DNA from: Cryoendolithus antarcticus
Taxonomy: Eukaryota; Ascomycota; Dothideomycetes; Cladosporiales; Cladosporiaceae
Assembly: GCA_002077065.1 (NCBI GenBank)
Contig: NAJO01000013.1
Span: 62,001 to 126,000 of the forward strand
DNA: 64,000 nt
Direction: 5' to 3'
Under the pieces are notes generated by a model that saw nothing but the letters and a program-made list of their open reading frames with translations, did no database searches and was not told where the DNA came from. Positions 56,470 to 64,000 of the stretch are shown piece after piece; position 1 is the stretch's first letter; every line of letters starts with the position of its first letter. The translations under genes and the position numbers were made by a program.

Positions 56470-57293
56470 TGAGATGAATGAAGTACATGGGAATTTGATG
56501 GCTAACACGGGTTATGATCTTAGGTATCAGAGTAATGCATGTCGCATACTATGACTCGTGCTGCACTATCTCGGTCCCGTGGGCTTGTTGGTCATCGCGC
56601 TGGCGGTGCAGTGGGTGAGAGTTGGTGAGGGAAGGGCTTCATGACTCACTTGTTGACTAGCCTCTGGTGATATGGGTGACGGCGTTGTGCTACTTGGTTT
56701 CCCTCTGCAGAGACTGCGTTCATACGATTATTAGCATAGCGATGGCGTTCGGCATGGACAGGATGTCTGGGACATATAAAGCATTGCATCAGTGTACATG
56801 CCTGGCTATCAGGCCGGGCCTAGCTTTCAGGCTGGGAATGATCAAGGAAGGTCGGTCCAAGGACGTCTGATGAATGTACATGAAGACATTGACGAGTGTG
56901 GGAGGACAAGGAATGAGCTGTCAACCTGTGCTATCAATCTGTGCTGCTCTGTCCCTTCTTATCTCATCCCCTTGCACCCGTCTCCGTACGGCCGTCAAGG
57001 GTGCTTACAAAGGCACCTAACTATCTGTCGTCAGCTCCATAGCACTTGTCAAGCCGTTTCAATGGCGTGGTAGCGTCCGACCGGCGATGCATAGACAACT
57101 GAGTGGACTCGGCTCGGGCATACCAATACCACAATGGCGATCCGAGCAGTTTGAGGAGACCTTACCGCTGCCACATATGGCGCTCTCCTTCAGACGTGAG
57201 AGGTATGTCGCTGGATGGCAGTGTGATTACATGAGCTGATGCCGATGACACGCGGTACTCCTCGATGGAGCAAAGGTAGGCATACGGAGCAGC
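56470..57293. other. Convergent intergenic region
   Basis: 824 bp between two facing stop codons. No gene seen. Confidence 0.4.
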
Positions 57294-59272
57294 TTATACC
57301 AGCCTGTACTCGGTCACAATGTTGCCGGGTCTGTCGTAGAGTCTGCCGAACATGATCCCATGCATGTATGCGTCACTAACAAGAGTATGCAGTATCTCCG
57401 CACCGTCTGTCCTACGGAGAACGAAAGGATTCTTGCCACCAAGCAACAGACAGATCTCGTCACCTGGTTCAGCTCGGCACGAAACTAGTGACAAGACTCC
57501 CGACTTCGTCACAGCCACTCGGCGGTCTCGGAGTGTGCTCTCCACGTGTTCTGCAAACAACTTGGCTGTCTCGCTGTCATACCAAGTCCCCAAGGCGTCA
57601 TCCGGCGGCTTCTTACAAGTCAGGATGGAGTCGTATGTCTCAATGAATGCAGCCGACCGGGTGAACAGTTCTTCATCATTCAGTGGTATGCGTCCATGCG
57701 CATAAAACTGATTCGCGTCATACCACGCTGGAGATGTGTCCGAGTACTCTCTCTCAGTCCTCAGAGACGAGCTGGGGGCAAATGTGTCGCAGGTGACACA
57801 GGCCACGATACCGGCTACTCCTGCTTCGTCTCGGCGGGAGAGCGTGTGACTAGCCGCAATCCTGCCATAAAGCGATGTCATTTCGTGTCGTACCGTGGCC
57901 CACCAGTTGCATTCAGGCTTGAAGGCACGGCATATCGTTCGGATGTCAGAATCGTAGCACTCGACGATTGAGTCGACCAGGATACCCTTCAATGGCAAGC
58001 ACAATTCGTAATCTCCGGCCTCGTCAAGCCAGTCTACCAAACTGTCCCCGGCTGCACGGTGCTCTCTTCTCCAGAAATCACCATTCACGCGATCGTAGCC
58101 GGGTCGATCATTCAGATCCACTGCCCAGCTGGGCAGACCATGAGAGCGACAGCGCGGCCGATCCGGACCAAGTACCGTTAGGCGTTGCTCGATACGTATT
58201 GCTGCGCGTGTGTAGCTTGTGCATACTTCATGCAGTGGAGCATCGTAGTCTGGGGCAGGATACGAGTCTCCGGCAGCACAGAAAAGTCCGCGAGCGGCGT
58301 AGATCCTGTCGAGCACATTACTGGCTTCTCGATTGAGCATGCAGTCGTACATGTCAGAAAAGGTCACAGCCCCTAGTGCTATTCCTGATACCGCGGCCAG
58401 GTTCTCATACCCAATCCTGCCATCCTCTAGAAAGTTATCGATGATTTCTCCTGAGAGTTCCATGTAGAGAACTTCCATCGCCTTGCTGACGTCCGACAGG
58501 GGCACTAAGAATGTGCCCCATAAGAGGACCGGAGATCGATCCCGGTCTGTGCAGGTCTCCTGAACTATCCAGGCCCTGCGAAAGTACGTTCGGCAGTAGA
58601 AGCTTCGCAAAGCATCTCTCTCGACGGACTGCTCATCCGATATATACTTTCGTACTTCATTGGCAGTTGTTCGGTTGCCAGGGAGTGGAAACTCAGCCCA
58701 CCGAGAAAAGACTCTGAACGCCATCTCCGCCGCGCCATCATCTTCGCCCAGCCAGGCGATCACACGTTCCGCTTTCCTGAACAGGGTCGCCATGAGCGGG
58801 ATCTGCTTGCTCTTCTCAGGATTGTCGGACTGATTGATCGCGATAGCATCGATCCAGATAGTTAGTGCTGCACTTTTCGAACGTATCTGGATAAGCGCAG
58901 CATGGAGATTAGGCCCAACTTCGAGTGTCTGATCACCAACCCAGACGTGACATCGTGGTTCAGGGACGCCCCAGACGTAAGACAAAGCACAGTATGGCGG
59001 CGCTGTTGCGAGCTCGACATGCTCGATCTCAACACATATTGGATCGTGTGGTCGGCCGGGAAGAATGTTGACAAGGCGAAAGTGTGCGGCTTGCAGTGGC
59101 CTGTACTTGTAGACAGCAGGCTCGAACGATATGGGCTGCTCGAGGTGCGGCTGCTTGTCTTAGCGCAAGGCAAGCAATTGAGTGAAGTGGCCGTACTTAC
59201 CGTCGTCACAGGCACTGGGCTTTGGGCTTCATCGCGGACGTTGCGATAACATGCTAACAGATAGCGCTCCAT
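57294..59272 (-). CDS. HET-domain protein (heterokaryon incompatibility)
   Basis: Exons 59272-59201 and 59150-57294 (50-nt intron with branch CGCTAAGAC) give 642 aa. HET domain from about residue 75 to 220: YCALSYVWG, LTIWIDAIAINQSD, EKSKQIPLMATLFRKAERVIAWLG, split as KSKQIPLM and RVIAWLGEDD, and RAWIVQE. The long C-terminus has no further domain recognised (RIYAARGLFC and LPSWAVDL are usual in this group). HET proteins trigger programmed cell death on contact between unlike strains and act like innate immune effectors; the specific partner here is unknown. The first exon MERYLLACYRNVRDE was found by splicing; without it the HET fold lacks its N-terminal strand. Confidence 0.87.
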
Positions 59273-59985
59273 CAGCGGCCAATGGAGTCAGCGAATTCAC
59301 GCACAGCAGCTCGCACGGCAGTGAGTGCAGCAATAGACCAAAGAGGGTAGTCGTGTTTGCGCAACGCCTGAACGAGGTCGACTGTTTGTAAGGCAGGGGT
59401 TGTGCTGCAGGCGCGCGGCAAAGAGCGACTCAGTGAAGACGTCGTCGTCCCACCGTGAGGCCTTCATATCTGTACAGCATCTCCTGTCGCGAGTAAAGCT
59501 TTCGCTCAGTCTGGCCATAGCCATCTAGAACGTGACTAGGTACTCACAACGACACAACAATAGGCAACCATAGCATGTCTCAAGACCGCGCCGTAGGTAC
59601 TGTTACCAATCTTTGCAACGCGACGGCTGTTGCGATACCGGTCCTGGCGTCAGAACTTGCGGAACAGACTTCCGAGGACCACTTGAGCTACTAAAAGGAT
59701 GGTAAGTCGAAGATATCGGAAGCGCTGCAGTCACTAATGTGGGTCTGATTACGATTGGCAGTGGTCTACTTTTCGTATGATCGAAGGAATCTACAGAGGC
59801 CCCGCCTCGGAATCCACTCGGTACGACGACACGCTAATACTACAAAGGTCAGAGTCCGACATATCTCGCCTCGCGTCATGGCCCTTCGTGACGGTCATGC
59901 AGTCATGCCCAAGAGACCAACGCCGAACGCCACCCACAGATTCACCACGCCCTTAATTTGCCCCTCCATTTTACGGTTCTGTGTC
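59273..59985. other. Intergenic, HET upstream / Rictor 3' flank
   Basis: 713 bp. Holds the HET promoter and the 3' flank of the Rictor gene. A 39-codon frame at 59575-59694 is listed separately. Confidence 0.4.
59575..59694 (+). CDS. Possible 39-residue small ORF
   Basis: Starts at ATG 59575 (MSQDRAVGTVTNLCNATAV) and ends at TAA 59692-59694. Composition is unremarkable; no homologue recognised. Weak evidence, listed because the next gene-free stretch offers little else. Confidence 0.15.
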   Translation: MSQDRAVGTVTNLCNATAVAIPVLASELAEQTSEDHLSY

Positions 59986-62900
59986 TCAGTCACTCTCACT
60001 GCTCCCTTCACCCTCGCCCTCGCCCCGCCCTCTACCCACCCTATCATCCCCACTGTCCTCCTCTTCAAGCACGATCTTCCTCAACACCCCTTTCTCGAAC
60101 AAATCGATCACGAATCGCCACTGCTGCACGCCAAAGCGATGACCTGCCAGCACAGCGAGTGCTCGCCTGAACAATGCGGGACTGCTGAATCCAGACGCCT
60201 TCTTCTTGTGCTTCAGCGCATTGAGCTCCGCAACGGCTTTGTTCATGAGCACTGTGTTGCCGAGTTTAGTGATGGAGGCTAGGATCTCGGCGTCCATGGG
60301 ATCGGAGGAAGTGGCTGCAGTGTCGAGGGCCAGCGGTCGGCGCATGGGTGGCGGAACGGCTGCTTGCGCGTGAAACAGCCGCAGCGAGAACAGCCTGTCA
60401 AACTCCAACGGCAGACTATACCCCAAACTCTCCCCCCCAGCATTACAATTCCCATCCCACCCCTCCTGCGCCAAAATTTCCTGCCCATGCAAACTCCTCC
60501 CAATCAGCCCAAGAACAAAGAACGCCGTACCCCTCAACGTCATGACCTCGCTCGTTTCCGCAATGCTCACAATCCACTTCGTCACGTCTGTCTCCTCCAG
60601 GAATGGGGCGCCGAGCTCCATGGAGCCCACGTTGCCGACGGCCCATAAGCAGCCTTTGACTTTCAAAATGATCTCGGGATCGGAGGATTCGGTGCAGAAG
60701 TCTTGAATCGTAGCGGCGAATTCTTCGAAGTGGGATTTACCGCGCAGGAGCTCGCAGCCTTCGACTGTGCGCGTGAGTTCGCGGTAGAAGTGTGGGGGAA
60801 CGTAGCCGTAATTCTGCGGTTCCGCAGCGTCGCTCAACGAGGAGCGAGGTTTCTCAGGGATATCTGCCAGCGCACGAGCGAGCGAGGCTTCCACGAGCGT
60901 TACGTAGCTGTCATTACGGCCGAGAAACCAGTCGTCCATTTCCTTCGTGATGTAGTCTAGGCCGTCGAGGTAGTGGTAGCCGACCGACGTTGACAGGAAG
61001 CGGAGGAGTAAAGGGGCGCCGATTTCGCCGAGGTGGTCTAGGGCGGGGCGGCACTTGACGACATATTCGAGGGATGTGGTGTCATTGCAGGCTTCTTCGA
61101 GAATCTTGATGGCAACTTCGCAGACTTCGATTTCAGGATCATAGAGCTGGCCGACGAGCAGCTTGATAGCCCATTCCGCTGCGCCGCCACCGATGATCGT
61201 GGGCTCAATTCGCATCATCGCGTATGTTCGCAGGATCTTGCTAGCTGCGATGCGCATCGATTTGCCGCCTGCAATCATAGCCTTCGCCACTATGATCCGC
61301 GGATGACTGTCAAGGGTATAGTCCAAGTTCGTGAGCAGCGTCATTATAAGCTCGTCTCGATTCTTCAGCTCAACGATGTGATAGAACATGTTGATGATAC
61401 GCCAGCGCTCAAGAATCTGCAGCCCTTTGCTGTCACTGCACAGTACGCCGAGGAAAGCGAAGTACCCGCCTACCAATGTCTCAGCAAGGCGCTCAGGCGA
61501 GAAGAGCGGAGCGGTGGATGTTATGCCACTCATTGGATCTTTCTGCGCCAGACACTCTGCAATCTGCGGGACGAGCTTGTTGTCAGCGAGGTACTTCGCG
61601 CCTTCAGATGTCTGCAGTAACGTGCGCATGAGTGCAGACCCGGCGCGGACATAGCGCTGGTTGACCTTCGTATTCGGAGCATCCGAGAAGCGAAACTTGA
61701 ATGGCCTGAGGAAGCCGAGCAGACGATGGACGAACTTCGTGACTCGAGCTGCTTCATCCAAGCGTCGCGGGTTCTGCATAGGACCTTCGATGAGGGTCTG
61801 AATGAGAGGCCAGTTCCATTTATTGTAGTTCACGGTGTTCAGCACGCCAGTTTCGATCATCTTCTGGCGGAATTGTGCTTCGTCCATCGCTGCTTCGACG
61901 GTAGACTTCGAAGTTGCTCGAGCGCGGGCAGCTGATCCGTCATCTTTTGTTTGCACCTGCGAAGGCTGTATTGAAGTCAATCTGTACATTGTACGATTGA
62001 CTCGATCAACTTCGTAGACCGTAGAAGTCGCCTGAACCCGGCCGTCGTTGTCAGAAGTCAAAGCAGTCGTGAGTAGTCCAGGCAAAATCTGTAGTTGCTC
62101 GCTCCAAGAAGGTGGCAGAAGCTCACTCGCCATCTTCAGCACCTCAGCCAGCAGTAAAGACGTCTTCTTCCGGAGTTGCACGGTTGGAGACTCGGCTTCA
62201 GCGTGCATCAAAGCCTTGAGCAGCCCCTGACGCAGCAGTATAGTTAGTGCCACAGCCGTGAAGTGCCTGACCAGATCTCGCTTCTGCGGATCATTCTCAG
62301 CTCTTGCCCTGACCTGCTGGCTCGCGCTAGCTTTCATGTTGGTGACTCGACCATACGTAGTCAGTCTCCTGCCGCCGATGAAAGAGCCGGCCCACGAAGG
62401 GAACTGTATCCGCAGGATGTCCGCGATCAAGTCCAGCGTTGCGTTCCTCACCAACGCCATGTCCACATACAACGATGCCACAACCGACCTTACGGGCATA
62501 AAGTTATGCAACGACAGTGTCATCAACCCCGGCCAACTCTTGAACATACCTGCAATGACCCTCGCGCTCGCTTTGAGCTTGTCTTCCTGGCCCTGCGTAA
62601 TATGCGGCTCCGTAAAACTCGCATACGCCGCACTGAACTCGAATCCCGACTTGAGTATACTCCTCCGTGCAGGCAGATCCATCAAATGCATGAAAGGTGC
62701 CAAGAGCGTTTCAGGCGCAGAGTAGACTCCACTGCCCATAGCTTCGGCGAGGATACTCACAGCACCTGCCTCAACGACCAGCTCCGCGTCCTTGACCAGC
62801 AGCTCCGCGAGCGTCAGAATCGCAATGGCCCTCAGCTGATCGTCACTGTGCTCTGCAACAGCAACGAGGATTCTCGCAACAGCTGGGTGAATTTCTCGAG

Positions 62901-63900
62901 TGCCATCCTTGACATCCAGGAAAGCCCTCACGAACTTCAACGCCTGCTCCCGCTCAACGCGTGCCTTGCTTTCCTTGACAAGCGAAAGCACAACGAGGTA
63001 ATCTGTCTGCAGCGCACGTATAGTCTGCAGACTCTTCCGATCCGTAATAGCATACCTCAGCACCCTATAGCCTGCAGCCACAACCTCGCGACTATCGCTC
63101 AGCAGCAAGATCTGCATTCGCAGCCCGAAGATCGACCAAGCGAGATCGTACTTAAGCGTCGGATGCCGTTTGAAGAGCTCCACAAGCTCATTCGCATGAT
63201 TGACATAGTAATCACTCCCCAGATCCGCCGCCTCAAGCGCTTGCAAGATCTCTGCTAAAATGTAGCTCGGGCTCTCCGCCTCAGCGTTCAACGGACTATC
63301 GCCCTCATGGTCCTGCTGAAACGGCGTCTGCGTAGACGCACTCCTGATAGGCGCAGCACGGAACAACTGACTCAGTCTTCCCTTCGGACTACGTGACAAA
63401 ACGCCATCTTGCTGCTGCTGCCTATTCCGTGAGATCTCCGCCTCCAACTCCCCCTTCAACTGCGCGATCTTGCGATTCGAGGTGTTGAGCTCCGTTTCCA
63501 CGACCCTCCGCTGCTCACGAATATGTTTCTCCTTCTTAGCATTCAGCGCTTCGAGCAGATTCTCCGTCCCAATCCGGATCTTCGTCTCCTTCTCAATCCT
63601 ATCCCGATAATGCGCTTGCCGCTGCTCCGAACTCTGAAGTCCCGTGTTCCCGTCATCGTACCCAGCGTAGCTACTCCCATGTTCGTACCGTCCCGGCAAC
63701 TCAGGCCGTGAGATCGTGCTCTTCAGCTCTGTCGTGAAGCTGCCTGGTGGAGGCGGTGCAGTGCGGCCGAATGACTTCACTGTGACGAAGCTGGCTGCTG
63801 ACGGGGAGCGGCCGTCTTTACTTGGCCGGGGTGGCAGTTGCAGGCCATCTTGGGATGTTGTGCCTGAGGGTGGGCCAGGCGGGCGTGCGGGCGGCGTCAT
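59986..63900 (-). CDS. TORC2 subunit Rictor/AVO3 (Ste20/Tsc11 family)
   Basis: Scaffold subunit of TOR complex 2, controlling actin polarity, sphingolipid metabolism and AGC-kinase signalling at the plasma membrane. Single exon, 1304 aa, in the range of fission yeast Ste20 (1309). Layout: Pro-rich disordered start, HR1/REM coiled coil (about 95-165; HYRDRIEKETKIRIGTENLL), Rictor N-terminal armadillo-like repeats (about 215-620, including SREVVAAGYRVLRYAI and ALKFVRAFLDVKDG), middle region (WNWPLIQTLIEGPM, RFVHRLLGFLRPF-like block), the Rictor V domain (SHPRIIVAKAMIAGGKSMR) and the C-terminal conserved segment (LKVKGCLWAVGNVGS, GTAFFVLGLI). The last 30 residues are acidic/Gly-rich (GRGEGEGEGSSESD). 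The protein is complete within the window. Confidence 0.94.
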   Translation of the reverse strand: MTPPARPPGPPSGTTSQDGLQLPPRPSKDGRSPSAASFVTVKSFGRTAPPPPGSFTTELKSTISRPELPGRYEHGSSYAGYDDGNTGLQSSEQRQAHYRDRIEKETKIRIGTENLLEALNAKKEKHIREQRRVVETELNTSNRKIAQLKGELEAEISRNRQQQQDGVLSRSPKGRLSQLFRAAPIRSASTQTPFQQDHEGDSPLNAEAESPSYILAEILQALEAADLGSDYYVNHANELVELFKRHPTLKYDLAWSIFGLRMQILLLSDSREVVAAGYRVLRYAITDRKSLQTIRALQTDYLVVLSLVKESKARVEREQALKFVRAFLDVKDGTREIHPAVARILVAVAEHSDDQLRAIAILTLAELLVKDAELVVEAGAVSILAEAMGSGVYSAPETLLAPFMHLMDLPARRSILKSGFEFSAAYASFTEPHITQGQEDKLKASARVIAGMFKSWPGLMTLSLHNFMPVRSVVASLYVDMALVRNATLDLIADILRIQFPSWAGSFIGGRRLTTYGRVTNMKASASQQVRARAENDPQKRDLVRHFTAVALTILLRQGLLKALMHAEAESPTVQLRKKTSLLLAEVLKMASELLPPSWSEQLQILPGLLTTALTSDNDGRVQATSTVYEVDRVNRTMYRLTSIQPSQVQTKDDGSAARARATSKSTVEAAMDEAQFRQKMIETGVLNTVNYNKWNWPLIQTLIEGPMQNPRRLDEAARVTKFVHRLLGFLRPFKFRFSDAPNTKVNQRYVRAGSALMRTLLQTSEGAKYLADNKLVPQIAECLAQKDPMSGITSTAPLFSPERLAETLVGGYFAFLGVLCSDSKGLQILERWRIINMFYHIVELKNRDELIMTLLTNLDYTLDSHPRIIVAKAMIAGGKSMRIAASKILRTYAMMRIEPTIIGGGAAEWAIKLLVGQLYDPEIEVCEVAIKILEEACNDTTSLEYVVKCRPALDHLGEIGAPLLLRFLSTSVGYHYLDGLDYITKEMDDWFLGRNDSYVTLVEASLARALADIPEKPRSSLSDAAEPQNYGYVPPHFYRELTRTVEGCELLRGKSHFEEFAATIQDFCTESSDPEIILKVKGCLWAVGNVGSMELGAPFLEETDVTKWIVSIAETSEVMTLRGTAFFVLGLIGRSLHGQEILAQEGWDGNCNAGGESLGYSLPLEFDRLFSLRLFHAQAAVPPPMRRPLALDTAATSSDPMDAEILASITKLGNTVLMNKAVAELNALKHKKKASGFSSPALFRRALAVLAGHRFGVQQWRFVIDLFEKGVLRKIVLEEEDSGDDRVGRGRGEGEGEGSSESD

Positions 63901-64000
63901 CTAGTCGTACACGTTCTGTGATCCTTTGTCGCCCTCATTGGCGACTCTGCTATCGCGGACGTCGGCGTGCATTGGTGTTGCGCGCTTGGGAGAAGTCGCT
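63901..64000. other. Rictor upstream edge
   Basis: 100 bp up to the window end; no start or gene visible. Confidence 0.3.

Noticed and set aside
62263..63258. 331-codon plus-strand frame
   Set aside because: Antisense to the continuous Rictor gene.

Overview
The window is nuclear DNA from a filamentous ascomycete, most likely a dothideomycete near the Mycosphaerellales/Capnodiales. The basis is: genes split by short (about 50-60 nt) GT-AG introns with CTRAY-type branch sites, a Con7 zinc-finger regulator, a HET-domain protein, an afTMEM16-type scramblase, DUF3292 and DUF3431 proteins, and a cluster of F-box genes carrying the SWRRxL motif common in that group. The placement is inference from protein style, not from a phylogeny. 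Gene models below were spliced by eye; exon joins were kept only when phase, splice sites and protein family agreed.

Layout. 0-2.5 kb: tail of an unknown gene, then a THI20-type thiamine gene. 4.9-14.1 kb, all on the minus strand: Con7 regulator, DBP2 DEAD-box helicase with a long internal intron, kinesin-6-like motor. 14.1-18.9 kb: a decayed paralogue fragment, a four-copy 20-nt repeat, a Cys/His-rich protein resembling the I-PpoI zinc/His-Me fold, and a PPR protein only 46 bp behind it. 19.3-24.0 kb: DUF3292 membrane protein converging on a secreted carboxylesterase.

24.9-30.4 kb is the most unusual stretch: a tandem array of SANT/Myb-like helix-turn-helix repeats in about five units. The linkers resemble mitochondrial presequences. 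One unit is intact, one 600-codon frame spans two units, and between them lie at least six single-base frame breaks, all in the same direction.

30.6-38.5 kb: an acidic nuclear protein, TFIIIB subunit BRF1, a 5'-truncated BTB protein, riboflavin synthase, and a mitochondrial family III CoA-transferase diverging from it. 38.3-43.3 kb: four diverged F-box paralogues, at least one of them broken. 44.8-49.4 kb: a GPI-type surface protein, the TMEM16 scramblase and a metallophosphoesterase on a divergent promoter. 50-53 kb: an MFS monocarboxylate-type transporter and a DUF3431 protein. 54.5-64 kb: a LON/RING protein, a HET protein and the TORC2 subunit Rictor/AVO3.

No tRNA, rRNA, CRISPR array or intact transposon was recognised. 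Most genes are unlinked housekeeping or accessory functions; no biosynthetic cluster is apparent.
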